Assembly: GCA_003249795.1 (NCBI GenBank)
Contig: QKHZ01000102.1
Span: forward strand, 1 to 48,251
From: a bacterium
GTDB lineage: Bacteria; Planctomycetota; SZUA-567
Direction: 5' to 3'
DNA length: 48,251 nt
Shown here one piece after another: positions 39,363 to 48,251 of this stretch (position 1 is its first letter; every line of letters begins with the position of its first letter). The notes under the pieces were generated by a model. It ran no database searches. It was not told the DNA's origin and saw only the letters and a list, made by a program, of their open reading frames with translations. The position numbers and the translations under genes were made by a program.

Positions 39363-42185
39363 TTGAAACGAGAAAAAGTTCTCCGCGGGATTGCCCACAT
39401 TGCCTGTCGGCATCATAAACTGGTTTTGCTGACTGCTGTCATTTTAACGGTGCTGGCGATATTGCCGATCGGCAGGGGGATGCATAAGTCGTTTGACGTT
39501 TCAAAGATGTTGCCGCAGGACATTCCGGCTGCGCAAGCGTTTACGCGTGCGATTACGGACTTTGGTTCTGCTGACGACGCGGTTGTTGTGTTCAAGTTGC
39601 ATGAGCAGACAAGTGAAGCAGTTGAAGCGGCTGGCAAAGTTGCTGACGGCGCGGTCAAAACGCTACTTGAAAACCCGAATGTCGAGAGCGCTTTCTGCCG
39701 GATGTTTACCGATGAAGAGCGCGACTATTTTTTAAAAACCGTATTGCCTCACCGTGGATTATTGCTTCTGGATGACGAGCATCTGGATGCTGTGAAGAAA
39801 AAACTGGAACCTGATCAGATTGAAAAATCGGTTCGCCGTACCGCGCGCAAGCTCAAAGGGACGGTCACATCCGGCAAGACCAGTGAACTGGCGGCTCTCA
39901 ACGTCGTCGGCCTTGCGTCGATCTTTGAGGAAGGGCTGAAGGAAATCATCGGAAGTTCTGACGACAAGATCAGTAACAGCGGGTATCTGGTAGACAAGAA
40001 TCGCACGATGATGCTGATCATCATCCAACCGCGCAAGCCTGCGCAGGATGTGATCTTCAGCGAAACGGTCATGGCTGACATTGCAGCTGCAGTGGACGCC
40101 GAGTTGGAGAAAACGCCGGAAGCTGCCAAAAAGCTGTTTTATGTTGAATATGGGGGCGGTTACGAAATTGCCAAGACTTACGATCATAAAGTCAACTCGA
40201 CTCTGATGGGAACGGTAACGACCAGCGTGATCGCAGTGATTCTGCTGTTTGGTTATTTTTTCCGCCGGTACGGGGTGTTGTTCTATATCGGGATTCCGCT
40301 GGTAATGATCGTCGCGTGGACGGCAGGACTCGGGTGGCTGATCTTCGGGCAACTGAATATTGTCTCGTGCGGATTTGCGGCTGTTCTGGTAGGTCTGGGT
40401 GTGGACTATGCGGTTCATATTTACAACCGCTATGTGGAAGAACGCTCGACCGGTGAAAATGTATATGACTCATTCTCTGCAAGCCTTGCGCATACGGGCT
40501 GGGGCGTCATCATCGGGATGGTCACGACGTGTTTCGCGTTTCTGGCGCTGAATGCCGCCGAGTTTTCACAGCTGGCCGAATTCGGATTTCTGGCGGGGAT
40601 GGGGATTGCAATGTCGGTTCCGGGGATGCTGTTTATCCTTCCGGCACTGATTGCGTGGCGCAACAGTTATAAGCCTGAAAATATTCGTGTGCTGCGTCCG
40701 ACCACATTTTTCCTGCCTGAACTCGCTGGCTTTATGGAAAAGCACCGGCGCAAATCTTTCGGCATTACATTATTAATCACGTTTGCCTGTGGCGGGGTTT
40801 TGCTGCTGCGTCCGGAACCGATTCACTTTGACCCGTCGCTGGACAGCCTTCGTCCACAGGAGAGGGTGTTTGAACTGAATGGTGAGATCGCCCGCGCGTT
40901 CAGCAACCGCAATCCGAACAAACTCTATCTTCTGGCATATGGCGAAAGTGAAGAGGAAGCGTTGGATGAAGCGGCGCGGCTGGTGAAAGGGTGTAAGAAG
41001 CTGGTAGAAAACGGTGACCTTGAGGGCTACAACTCACCGATGCAGTATCTGCCCGCGCCTTCGATGCAGAAGAGCCGGTTGGAACAATTGCGTTCAATCG
41101 ATTTTGACGAGGCGTTAACGACCCTGCGCGAATCGATTGCAAGTCAGGGTCTGCAGGAAGAAGCGTTTTCATTTACTATCGACCTGCTCAAACAGCACCA
41201 GGAATTGCTGAAGACCGGCGGTGTTGTTTTGGCGACTGATTTTGACGGAACGCCGATCTGGCGGTTTCTCAAGCGTCTGGTTGCACCGCATCGTGAACGG
41301 TATGACTTGAAGTTTGCATTCCCGCCTGAGAGCGCATTTCCGCTGGAGCTGGCAGAAGACGCGAAAAACCGTGATGATGAAGTGGTCGCAAAAGCCGGTG
41401 ACGTGCTGAGCCAGGACGATGTGCGCAAGCTGATTGATCCTGCTCTGCCGCATATGAAGCAAGTTCGCCGGATTCTGGTCAAAGCGCGCGGTTGGACAGT
41501 GAAGACCAATATCTATCTGCCGACGATGAAGAGCAGTAAGGTCGGTGCGTTGAAGATCGACAGCGAATGGATGCAGCGGGTTCGTCAGACGCTTGAGCTG
41601 AAAGAAAAAGCGGATGTCAATGCTCCGGGTGTCGGCGCGTATATCACCGGCGTATCAATCCTGACGCACGAGCTTGCCGATGTTGTAAAAGCGGATTTCT
41701 GGAACATTTCGGTCTGGGTTTTCCTGATCTCCATGTGCGTACTCGCCTGCTTCTATTGGCGGCATCCGGTTCGGGTCGTGTACTGTGCGCTTCCTGTCAG
41801 CTTGGGATTGTTGGTACTGTTCGGGGTGATGAGCGCGTTTCACATTGATTTTAACTTTGTCAATATCCTGTCTGTGCCGATCATCATCGGCCTCGGTATT
41901 GACAACGGCATCCATCTGGTCAACCGCTTCTTTGAAGGCGACCGGAAAATCCGCCCGATGATTGTCGACACGGGCCGCGCGCTGATGATTACGTCACTGA
42001 CGAGTATGGCCGGTTTCGGTTCGCTTGCCATCAGCGGCTACGAAGGCATTACCAGCATGGGGATTCTGTGCGTTTTGGCTTTGGCGACGACATTGTTCTC
42101 AAGCTTGTTCATGATGCCGGCGATTGTCTCGACATTTTCACCGGTGGAAGAAAAGCCGAAGAGCCACGAATCCGACCAAGACTAG
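39363..42185 (+). CDS. RND/MMPL-family exporter
   Basis: Inner-membrane transporter of 940 residues driven by the proton gradient. The start is TTG at 39363, with AAAGGA six bases upstream; an earlier TTG at 39318 lacks a site. The chain has the duplicated RND layout: TM1 (LVLLTAVILTVLAILPI), a large periplasmic loop, a TM2-TM6 bundle (GTVTTSVIAVILLFGYFF through AMSVPGMLFILPALIAW), then TM7, a second loop and TM8-TM12. Each half contains the GLGVDYAVHI or GLGIDNGIHL motif with acidic residues of the relay. It resembles COG1033 exporters (HpnN and the MmpL-like group) that handle lipids. The flanking LolA-fold genes fit lipid or lipoprotein cargo. Confidence 0.92.
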   Translation: MKREKVLRGIAHIACRHHKLVLLTAVILTVLAILPIGRGMHKSFDVSKMLPQDIPAAQAFTRAITDFGSADDAVVVFKLHEQTSEAVEAAGKVADGAVKTLLENPNVESAFCRMFTDEERDYFLKTVLPHRGLLLLDDEHLDAVKKKLEPDQIEKSVRRTARKLKGTVTSGKTSELAALNVVGLASIFEEGLKEIIGSSDDKISNSGYLVDKNRTMMLIIIQPRKPAQDVIFSETVMADIAAAVDAELEKTPEAAKKLFYVEYGGGYEIAKTYDHKVNSTLMGTVTTSVIAVILLFGYFFRRYGVLFYIGIPLVMIVAWTAGLGWLIFGQLNIVSCGFAAVLVGLGVDYAVHIYNRYVEERSTGENVYDSFSASLAHTGWGVIIGMVTTCFAFLALNAAEFSQLAEFGFLAGMGIAMSVPGMLFILPALIAWRNSYKPENIRVLRPTTFFLPELAGFMEKHRRKSFGITLLITFACGGVLLLRPEPIHFDPSLDSLRPQERVFELNGEIARAFSNRNPNKLYLLAYGESEEEALDEAARLVKGCKKLVENGDLEGYNSPMQYLPAPSMQKSRLEQLRSIDFDEALTTLRESIASQGLQEEAFSFTIDLLKQHQELLKTGGVVLATDFDGTPIWRFLKRLVAPHRERYDLKFAFPPESAFPLELAEDAKNRDDEVVAKAGDVLSQDDVRKLIDPALPHMKQVRRILVKARGWTVKTNIYLPTMKSSKVGALKIDSEWMQRVRQTLELKEKADVNAPGVGAYITGVSILTHELADVVKADFWNISVWVFLISMCVLACFYWRHPVRVVYCALPVSLGLLVLFGVMSAFHIDFNFVNILSVPIIIGLGIDNGIHLVNRFFEGDRKIRPMIVDTGRALMITSLTSMAGFGSLAISGYEGITSMGILCVLALATTLFSSLFMMPAIVSTFSPVEEKPKSHESDQD

Positions 42186-42435
42186 GCAGCGGGTCGCCGC
42201 TGACAATTTCGCGGTAATATCGGAGGCTTGTTTGTCGTGGGCGTGTGTGATATGATAAGCTGGTACGGTCGGATATGTAAAATTGGGAAATGAAACGGTG
42301 CGCAGCACAAGGGCTTTTCGGGCAATCGTGACAAAGAATATGGTGACGTTGTGCCGGAGAGCCAGCACGGTTGTCTAGCGAAACGATTACAAAGAAAATC
42401 AAAAACAGACTAAGATAAAAAGAGGAGCAAATCAG

Positions 42436-43323
42436 ATGACAATGCGGAAGTGGATCGTAGCCGGTTGTTTGGTATTGACCGGATTGTTTGCAACGGCGGC
42501 GGCGGCCGAGATCGAGGGCAAACCTCTCAGCGTGCCGGAGCAGAAGAAAGCGCTCGATGACATCTTTAGCAAACAGATGAAAATCCGCTGGCTTGAGGCG
42601 ATGGTGTTTACCAAGAAAAGCGGCGGAATGCTCAAAGGCGAATCCGAAAGCTACGGCATGCTTAAAGCGGAAGTACCGAACCTGATCTGGTTTGAAGACC
42701 GTGGCGACCCGAAAGAAAAACTGTCGTCGGATATGAGTTCGGTGATGTTGTTGGACGGGCAATTTCTGTGGGAACTTTTCCCAAAGATCGATGACGAACC
42801 ACGTGAAGCGGAACGCCGTCCGTGGGCGATTGCCGCAGAAGAAGGCCGTGGTCTGAGTCTGGCGTCGCTGCTTCTGGGGCGCGATGTTCACACAGCTGAC
42901 GAGTTGTACGAAGAGTTTGACGTGAAGGGCGGTTTTTCCGGCGAAGGCGCTGAGGCGACATACCACTTCATCCTCAATCAGAAAAATCAGGATGATGAGA
43001 ACAGCAAGAAGCGGATGCTGGAGATCTGGGTGCGTCCTGGAGCGTCGCTGCCGTGGAAGGTGCGCTCGACCAAACGCGTGCGGGTGGTTACTCCGGGCGC
43101 AAAACCCGGCAATGACTACCGCGAGTCAGTTGAGGAACGGATTCTTGAGCAGGTTAAAACAGATCAGGAAGGACTCGCCCGTTTTCCGGTCGAGACGTTT
43201 GTGTTCCCGCTCAGCCCTGACATGCTTGTGCTGGATCCCAACGGCGACGAGATTGATCACGGCAAACTGAAAAAAGATCTGGTCGATATCCGCAAGCGTT
43301 TAGTCAGTGACCGGAAAGAATAG
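42436..43323 (+). CDS. LolA-like outer-membrane lipoprotein-sorting protein
   Basis: Periplasmic protein of 295 residues. GAGGAG precedes the ATG; a signal peptide (MRKWIVAGCLVLTGLFATAAAAE) is cleaved after the AAAA stretch. The mature part follows the COG2834 pattern: an N-terminal helix (LDDIFSKQMKIRWLEA), paired strands (AEVPNLIWFED, SSVMLLDGQFLWELFP), and a late FVFPLSPDMLVLDP segment. COG2834 proteins are commonly encoded beside COG1033 RND exporters, as here. The 250-base gap to the exporter holds no recognised element and no strong terminator, so cotranscription is plausible. A terminator follows it. Confidence 0.83.
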   Translation: MTMRKWIVAGCLVLTGLFATAAAAEIEGKPLSVPEQKKALDDIFSKQMKIRWLEAMVFTKKSGGMLKGESESYGMLKAEVPNLIWFEDRGDPKEKLSSDMSSVMLLDGQFLWELFPKIDDEPREAERRPWAIAAEEGRGLSLASLLLGRDVHTADELYEEFDVKGGFSGEGAEATYHFILNQKNQDDENSKKRMLEIWVRPGASLPWKVRSTKRVRVVTPGAKPGNDYRESVEERILEQVKTDQEGLARFPVETFVFPLSPDMLVLDPNGDEIDHGKLKKDLVDIRKRLVSDRKE

Positions 43324-43334
43324 AATCACTGAAG

Positions 43335-43359
43335 CCCGCCTGTAACAGGGCGGGTTTTA
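43335..43359 (+). terminator. terminator of the LolA-like gene
   Basis: CCCGCCTG (43335-43342) pairs with CAGGGCGGG (43346-43354), with one bulged base, followed by TTTT. Confidence 0.7.
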
Positions 43360-43407
43360 TGTATGCGGTGGCAAGTGCAGCCAGTTGCCGGATAAAGGAA
43401 TGTTCTC

Positions 43408-44481
43408 GTGCCGAGAAAGAAACTGCTACGTTCCAGGCTGAAATCATTGTCACAGGGAAAAGCTTTGCGCGAGCGCCTTGTGTGGCCGCTTCTTGCGTTT
43501 GTAGCGTTTTACCTGTTCGGTATCTTGGGTTATTATTTTATTGGCCTGATGACTGAATCGCCCTTGGCCTCATTGCGGCACAGTATATATCAGAGTGCGA
43601 TTGTCCTGACCAGTGTCGGATTGCAGGATATCCTGAACTCGAACGATACATGGGTCGGTTCGATTTTTACAGTGATCCTTTCGTTTCTCGGCCTGAGTGT
43701 GATGGTGTATGCTCTCTCGACGATTACAGCGTTTATTGTCGGCGGTGAGTTGCGAGATTTTCTGGAGGCAAGGCGCATGGAAAAACGCATTGAAGACATG
43801 CAGGACCATTTTCTCATCTGTGGCGGTGGCGAGACCGGCCAGTATGTGGCTGAAGAAATGCTTGCGACTGATCAACCGTTTGTCCTGATTGAAATTGATC
43901 CGGATCGTGCTACCAAACTGCGCGAGATCGGTGACTTCTGCTATCTGGTGGCTGACGCCTCAGACGATACGGTTTTGCAGGATGCGGGCATTGAGCGCGC
44001 GCGCGGTCTGATCTCGGCGCTGTCTGCCGACAAGGATAATTTGCTGACAGTTATCACCGCACGGCAGATGAATCCGGGGCTGCGGATTGTCAGTCGGTGC
44101 GTGCAGATGGAAAACGAACGCAAGTTGCGCAAGGCGGGGGCGAATGCGGTTGTGTCTCCGAACATGATCGGCGGTCGCCGGATGGCCAATGTTTTGACGC
44201 GACCGGGCGTTGTGACGTTTATGGACGAGCTGATGCGTGACAACAGCGCGATCCGGTTTGAAAATGTCCGCATTGCGCCGGGACACGCGCTTGAGAACAA
44301 AACACTTGCCGAAGCGAATTTCCATGCCATCGCTGATGTCAATATCATTGCCACGCGCGAGCCGGGACAAACCAATTACCAATACAACCCTCGTGGCAAT
44401 CTGATCCTGACCGCAGGCATTACGCTGATCGCGATCGGCCTTCCTGCAGAAATCACGAAGCTGCGTGAATATCTCAGTTAG
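43408..44481 (+). CDS. two-TM potassium-channel-like protein with RCK domain
   Basis: Channel subunit of 357 residues, MthK-like: TM1 (about 25-47), pore helix and filter, TM2 (about 84-112), then a cytoplasmic RCK domain with the Rossmann motif ICGGGETGQYVAEE (137-150) and a C-terminal RCK_C domain. The filter region reads T68-S-V-G-L-Q-D74 instead of TVGYGD, so K+ selectivity is uncertain. The GTG start at 43408 has AAAGGA 8 bases upstream. It overlaps pabB by 17 bases, an odd pairing for unrelated functions that suggests a shared transcript. Confidence 0.88.
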   Translation: MPRKKLLRSRLKSLSQGKALRERLVWPLLAFVAFYLFGILGYYFIGLMTESPLASLRHSIYQSAIVLTSVGLQDILNSNDTWVGSIFTVILSFLGLSVMVYALSTITAFIVGGELRDFLEARRMEKRIEDMQDHFLICGGGETGQYVAEEMLATDQPFVLIEIDPDRATKLREIGDFCYLVADASDDTVLQDAGIERARGLISALSADKDNLLTVITARQMNPGLRIVSRCVQMENERKLRKAGANAVVSPNMIGGRRMANVLTRPGVVTFMDELMRDNSAIRFENVRIAPGHALENKTLAEANFHAIADVNIIATREPGQTNYQYNPRGNLILTAGITLIAIGLPAEITKLREYLS

Positions 44482-45862
44482 TTCAATTCCGAAAGTGTTG
44501 TCGATTCTTGATCATCCCGGCTGTGATGCACTCGGGGCATATCGTCATGTTATTCATGAAAATCCACTGTTGCTGCATTCATCGGTGACAACCGGCCAGC
44601 GGTGGAGTGTACTGTGTCTGAACCCGCTTTCTTCAGTCACCGTCAATTTGTCAGAAGCCGGAAGCAATCCGTTTGCGCGCCTATGCAAAACGATCAAAAT
44701 GCAGAATGAGAAATTTTGTTTAACTGGTGGCGAGGACAATCATCTGTATCCGGGCTGGTTCGGGTTTCTGTCATATGATCTTGGTAAGTTTTCCGAGGAA
44801 AGCCTTGCTTCACTCCGAATAGATCCGGATTTTCCACTGGCTGAATTTACGCTGTACGGCGTGACGCTTGTGTATGACAATGAGAAAAAAACATGGAGCG
44901 GGTTTTGCTTAAACATCCCGCAGATTCCGGCTGCAGAAGAACTGCTGCAAAAATTGTTGCACAGGCTCAGGCAATCGGCACCAACAGAAAATGATGTCGT
45001 AACGACTACGTGTCCAAAAACAGAATGCTCGTCCCGTTCATATCAGGAAATGGTGAAAAAGGCGCTGGCGTATATTGAACAGGGCGATGTCTATCAAGTA
45101 TGTCTGTCGCGGCGGTATGAAGCGCGATTTACAGGAAGCGGATGCATGCTTGCACATCAGCTGTTGTCACAAACGCCGGCGGCGTATGGTGCGATTGTTC
45201 CGGTGTCAAACGGCAGAAAGTTAATCTCAACGAGTCCGGAACTGTTTTTACAAAAACGGGGTCGGATGGTTCAGACAAAACCGATTAAAGGAACACGGCC
45301 GCGGGCAGTCGATGCAGAAGAAGATAAACGGTTGCACGAAGAGTTGTCCGCATGTGAAAAAGAGCGTGCGGAACTTGCGATGATTACCGATCTTTTGCGC
45401 AACGATTTGTCGAAGGTTTGTACGTATGGAAGCGTGCAGGTTAAAGCCGCGCGCGTACTGGAAACCTATCCGCATGTAAGGCATGCGTTCAGTGTGGTTG
45501 CTGGGGTGTTGCGTCAGGAAAACGATTGGGAAGATCTGCTTCGGGCTACTTTCCCAGGCGGAAGCATTACCGGAGCACCGAAGATCAGGGCGATGCAGAT
45601 TATTGGTGAACTGGAAGGGAATGCGCGTGGGCCGTATTGCGGGTCGATCGGACGGATTGGTTTGGGTGCTGATCCGAATCTGGATTTGAATATTGCAATA
45701 AGGACGGTGCGGATTGAGGGTCAGTCGTTATTGTTTGATGTCGGCAGCGGCATCGTCGCTGACAGCGATCCGGCAGCAGAAGACGCTGAGACAATACACA
45801 AAGCGCGCGGGATTTTTCATGCACTTGGACATGAGGTGAGTTATGACACAGATCTGGTTTGA
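44465..45862 (+). CDS. pabB: aminodeoxychorismate synthase component I (PabB)
   Basis: Chorismate-using enzyme that forms 4-amino-4-deoxychorismate for folate synthesis, 465 residues. An N-terminal PabB/TrpE domain (YPGWFGFLSYDLG, 95-107) precedes the catalytic chorismate-binding domain. K275 in TKPIKGTRPR is the lysine that distinguishes PabB and its allies from anthranilate synthase; ELAMITDLLRNDLSKV, FPGGSITGAPK and GSIGRIG follow in the standard order. The start is GTG at 44465, inside the end of the channel gene, with no clear ribosome site, so translation is likely coupled. The next gene is pabC. The glutaminase partner PabA is not in the window. Confidence 0.93.
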   Translation: MNISVSSIPKVLSILDHPGCDALGAYRHVIHENPLLLHSSVTTGQRWSVLCLNPLSSVTVNLSEAGSNPFARLCKTIKMQNEKFCLTGGEDNHLYPGWFGFLSYDLGKFSEESLASLRIDPDFPLAEFTLYGVTLVYDNEKKTWSGFCLNIPQIPAAEELLQKLLHRLRQSAPTENDVVTTTCPKTECSSRSYQEMVKKALAYIEQGDVYQVCLSRRYEARFTGSGCMLAHQLLSQTPAAYGAIVPVSNGRKLISTSPELFLQKRGRMVQTKPIKGTRPRAVDAEEDKRLHEELSACEKERAELAMITDLLRNDLSKVCTYGSVQVKAARVLETYPHVRHAFSVVAGVLRQENDWEDLLRATFPGGSITGAPKIRAMQIIGELEGNARGPYCGSIGRIGLGADPNLDLNIAIRTVRIEGQSLLFDVGSGIVADSDPAAEDAETIHKARGIFHALGHEVSYDTDLV

Positions 45863-46682
45863 TGGACAGATTGTTGACCAAGCGAGTCCGGTGATCAGTG
45901 CGGATAATTCTGCATTGCAATTTGGCGAATCGGTGTTTACGACGATCCGGTGTTATGACAGCAAACCGTTTCAGTTGGATCAACATTGCCGTCGCTTGCT
46001 GGTGACGCTGGAAAGCGGCATGTTGCCGTTTCAATTTGAGGTAAGGAAAACTGAAATTAAAAACGCGATCAGTCAATTATTGCAGGCGAATAAAAAAACG
46101 AACGCGATTGTTCGGCTCACAATTTTCAGTGAAAAAGGACGTGCGGTCATGATGATCAGCTGTCGACCGGTAACGGTGACAGAGGCACAGCAATGTGAAG
46201 GCGTTTCTATTTTCGTGTCATCGCTGAAGCGCGACGGCGAAGGGCAGACCGCGCGCTATAAAACCGGATCGTATCTGGAAAATCACTTCGTACGTCGTGA
46301 AGCGGAAAATGCCGGTGCGTATGAGGGTTTGATTTTATCGACTGAGGACGATGTGCTTGAGGGTGCGTACACGAATCTTTTTATGATCAAAGACGGTGCT
46401 GTCGTGACGCCGCCGCTTACGAAGAATTTACTTCCAGGAATTGCGAGAGATCTCGTGTTGGAATGCTGCAATGAAAAGCATTTTCCGGTCGAACAACGTC
46501 CTGTAAAAAATGATGAGTTGAAAAATGCGGACGAGTTATTTTTGACAAATTGTCATATCGAAATTCTACCGGTGTGTAAGCTGATTACTAAAGGTAGTAC
46601 GGTATACAAAACAACTGGAGTTCTGACACAGAAATTGATCGGTGCATATCGGGACAGAGTCAGAGAATTTTTGAAAAGATAA
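45843..46682 (+). CDS. pabC: aminodeoxychorismate lyase (PabC), class-IV aminotransferase
   Basis: PLP enzyme that releases pyruvate from aminodeoxychorismate to give 4-aminobenzoate; 279 residues. The class IV markers are the PLP lysine K140 in ARYKTGSYLEN, EGLILSTEDDVLEGAYTNLF and LPGIARDLVLE. The fold alone cannot exclude a branched-chain or D-amino-acid aminotransferase, but the 20-base overlap with pabB makes PabC the best reading. It ends one base before the convergent oligopeptide ATPase gene. Confidence 0.9.
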   Translation: MTQIWFDGQIVDQASPVISADNSALQFGESVFTTIRCYDSKPFQLDQHCRRLLVTLESGMLPFQFEVRKTEIKNAISQLLQANKKTNAIVRLTIFSEKGRAVMMISCRPVTVTEAQQCEGVSIFVSSLKRDGEGQTARYKTGSYLENHFVRREAENAGAYEGLILSTEDDVLEGAYTNLFMIKDGAVVTPPLTKNLLPGIARDLVLECCNEKHFPVEQRPVKNDELKNADELFLTNCHIEILPVCKLITKGSTVYKTTGVLTQKLIGAYRDRVREFLKR

Positions 46683-47705
46683 TTACGCGTACAGAACACA
46701 TTGCACGCGGCGTCCGGATTCGGGTGTGCAGACGGGAATGATTCCGCTGCGGCATTTGTCACAGGCAACCGGACACCGCGGATGGAATCGGCAACCTGCT
46801 GGCGGCCTGTCCGCACGCGGAACATCGCCTGTCAGCGCTTGCCGCTTTTTTATTCCACCTGAATCCGAATCGATCTGCGGAATCGCAGACAAAAGCGCTT
46901 TGGTATACGGATGCAGCGGGTTTTCAAACAGCGCGTCGGTATCGGCCTCTTCAACGAGTTGTCCCAGATACATCACTCCGACGCGGTGGCTGATGTGTCG
47001 AACAACCGACAGATCATGCGAGATAAAGAGATATGCGATATTTCTGGTCTGTTGCAATTCCTGCAGAAGATTGATTACCTGTGCCTGAATCGAAACGTCA
47101 AGCGCACTGACGGCTTCGTCGCAGACAATAAACTTTGGTGCAAGCGCAAGCGCGCGTGCGATCCCGATCCGCTGGCGTTGCCCACCGGAGAATTCATGTG
47201 GATAGCGGAAGGCATATTCACCGGCAAGCCCTACGGTTTTTAAAAGTTCGGCAACGCGGTCGTCCTGCTCCGTACGCGAACCGATGTTGTGAACACGCAA
47301 GCCTTCTGCAATAATATCGCGTACACTCATGCGCGGATTCAGGCTGCTGTACGGGTCTTGAAAAATAATCTGCATATCGCGTCGCGCAGTCCGGAGTGCT
47401 TGCCCATGCAGGGAAAACACGTCTTGTCCGTCAAACAGGACGCTACCGGATGTGGGTTCAATCAGTCGCAGCATCGTTCTGCCGGTTGTTGTTTTTCCGC
47501 AGCCGGATTCGCCGACAAGCGCGTAAGTCGACGCGGGCATTACGGTAAAGCTGACGCCGTCGACAGCATGAACCTGCCCGACCTGCTGGCTGAAAACGCC
47601 TTTGCGGATCGGAAAATATTTTACCAGATCCCTGACTGTAATCAGTGGTTGCTGTTGCATTGTGCCGGAAGATGGAGCGGCGATGGTATCGGCTTCTGCA
47701 CTCAT
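46683..47705 (-). CDS. oppF: oligopeptide/dipeptide ABC transporter ATPase (OppF/DppF type)
   Basis: Cytoplasmic ATPase of a peptide or nickel-type importer, 340 residues. Walker [10 protein letters not shown] (65-73), Q-loop [12 protein letters not shown], signature [15 protein letters not shown], Walker [11 protein letters not shown] and the switch FISHDLSVV are all intact. The C-terminal oligopeptide-transporter domain with [12 protein letters not shown] and the Cys-rich RCPVACDKC end is typical of the OppD/OppF pair, which may bind an iron-sulfur cluster there. Its start overlaps the stop of the upstream ATPase gene (ATGA), so the pair is cotranslated. Substrate not determinable. Confidence 0.93.
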   Translation of the reverse strand: MSAEADTIAAPSSGTMQQQPLITVRDLVKYFPIRKGVFSQQVGQVHAVDGVSFTVMPASTYALVGESGCGKTTTGRTMLRLIEPTSGSVLFDGQDVFSLHGQALRTARRDMQIIFQDPYSSLNPRMSVRDIIAEGLRVHNIGSRTEQDDRVAELLKTVGLAGEYAFRYPHEFSGGQRQRIGIARALALAPKFIVCDEAVSALDVSIQAQVINLLQELQQTRNIAYLFISHDLSVVRHISHRVGVMYLGQLVEEADTDALFENPLHPYTKALLSAIPQIDSDSGGIKKRQALTGDVPRADRPPAGCRFHPRCPVACDKCRSGIIPVCTPESGRRVQCVLYA

Positions 47706-48251
47706 GCCGTTCCTTTCTTTGAGAGGATGTCGGAAGCTCTGGCATGGTGGCAGGCACAGCGGTGCGCGGCGGTTTTATCGGCAGGCTGTTCGAATGTTTG
47801 ATTCGTTGCAGGCTCCGTTTTGCATGTGAATTTTTTCTCTTCCAGAACGGGGCAATTCGTCCGGCAGATTTCAGAAGTTTTCCGGCAGCGCGGATGAAAA
47901 CGGCAGCCCGAAGGATACACTGACGGCGGCGGAACAAAGCCGGGGATTGCCGCCAGTTTTTTTCTCTCGCCGCTCATGCGCGGGATGCTGGCAAGTAATC
48001 CCTGTGTGTACGGATGAAGCGGGCAAAGTAAAAGATCGCCAGTTTTCCCTGTTTCGACAATTCGTCCGGCATACATGACGCAAGCCCTGTGAGCAACTTC
48101 AGCGATCACCCCGAGATCATGTGTGATAAACAGCATCGCCATATTGTGCGACTGCTGCAGATTGTAGAGTAGTTCAAGAATCTGTGCCTGCACGGTCACG
48201 TCAAGAGCGGTGGTCGGTTCGTCCGCAATCAGCAGTTTCGGGCGGCATACC
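47702..48251 (-). CDS. oppD: oligopeptide/dipeptide ABC transporter ATPase (OppD/DppD type), 5' part outside window
   Basis: C-terminal part of the second ATPase of the same importer. The frame is open to the last base: the first visible residues are the Walker B region ([22 protein letters not shown]), then the switch histidine in FITHDLGV, the [12 protein letters not shown] block and cysteines of the C-terminal oligopeptide domain ([15 protein letters not shown]). The Walker A and signature motifs lie beyond the window. It overlaps the OppF-type gene by four bases. Permease and binding-protein genes are presumably upstream. Confidence 0.9.
   Translation of the reverse strand, partial: VCRPKLLIADEPTTALDVTVQAQILELLYNLQQSHNMAMLFITHDLGVIAEVAHRACVMYAGRIVETGKTGDLLLCPLHPYTQGLLASIPRMSGERKKLAAIPGFVPPPSVYPSGCRFHPRCRKTSEICRTNCPVLEEKKFTCKTEPATNQTFEQPADKTAAHRCACHHARASDILSKKGTA

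Noticed and set aside
1-48251. CRISPR array, transposase-bearing insertion sequence, or complete defence system
   Set aside because: No regularly spaced repeats, no Cas-, transposase- or restriction-type proteins were found on either strand.

Overview
The window looks like a chromosomal segment of a Gram-negative bacterium of the PVC group, most likely Lentisphaerota or Kiritimatiellota. This is inferred from gene content, not from a marker-gene tree. The supporting features are a GntR regulator with a periplasmic-binding-protein-like sensor half, FAD-dependent oxidoreductases with a helical-repeat tail, sialic-acid catabolism, SGNH esterase and large uncharacterised glycan-type proteins, a planctomycete-style zinc ribbon on a giant coiled coil, many lipoproteins and LolA-fold proteins (so an outer membrane), and tRNA-anchored small elements. 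Most genes have mid-range GC; a few short stretches (about 6.8-7.6 kb, 25.2-28.5 kb, 36.2-37.0 kb) are clearly AT-richer.

Layout. 0-5.2 kb: the 3' part of a sigma-54 activator overlapping a DUF6599-type lipoprotein, then (minus strand) a soluble receiver-kinase-receiver protein and an Ala/Pro-linker protein of unknown role. 5.5-6.8 kb: tRNA-Thr(CGT) and a FabI-like enoyl-ACP reductase. 7.1-10 kb: an AT-rich orphan gene and metE. 10.1-15.6 kb (minus): a zinc-ribbon/coiled-coil/membrane protein, a PhnP-like metallo-beta-lactamase-fold hydrolase, an NAD(P)HX epimerase with a second degenerate copy of its own fold, and pyrK. 16.1-17.8 kb: an exported coiled-coil protein, a well-supported 6S RNA with its own promoter and terminator, and a TPR protein. 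17.8-20.5 kb (minus): a compact sialic-acid operon, GntR regulator - sialidase - N-acetylneuraminate lyase, with a perfect palindrome at its head. 20.7-24.2 kb: small membrane protein, SpoU methyltransferase, bioD, miaB. 24.3-28.0 kb: tRNA-Arg(TCT) followed by a decayed integrative element carrying a catalytic-domain-only integrase and five small cargo genes of mostly unknown function. 28.0-36.0 kb: a glycan-type locus (membrane-anchored protein, SGNH hydrolase, 807-aa unknown protein, AraC regulator, divergent FAD oxidoreductase). 36.2-38.1 kb: a two-repeat lipoprotein interrupted by a frameshift at a T8 run, and a GntR/LacI-type regulator. 38.3-43.3 kb: lipoprotein - RND/MMPL exporter - LolA-like protein. 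43.4-46.7 kb: an RCK potassium channel overlapping pabB, which overlaps pabC. 46.7-48.25 kb (minus): two oligopeptide ABC-transporter ATPases, the second cut by the window edge.

How they fit together. The sialic-acid operon and the SGNH/807-aa/FAD/AraC locus suggest growth on host or algal glycans. The lipoprotein/RND/LolA set suggests movement of a lipid or other hydrophobic cargo between the membranes. pabB/pabC, bioD, metE and pyrK are ordinary cofactor and precursor genes. No complete, obviously new defence or mobile system is visible. The observations most worth a second look are the duplicated YjeF_N protein, the frameshifted repeat lipoprotein with a canonical slippery heptamer, the minimal sialic-acid operon with its candidate operator, and the tRNA-Arg element.
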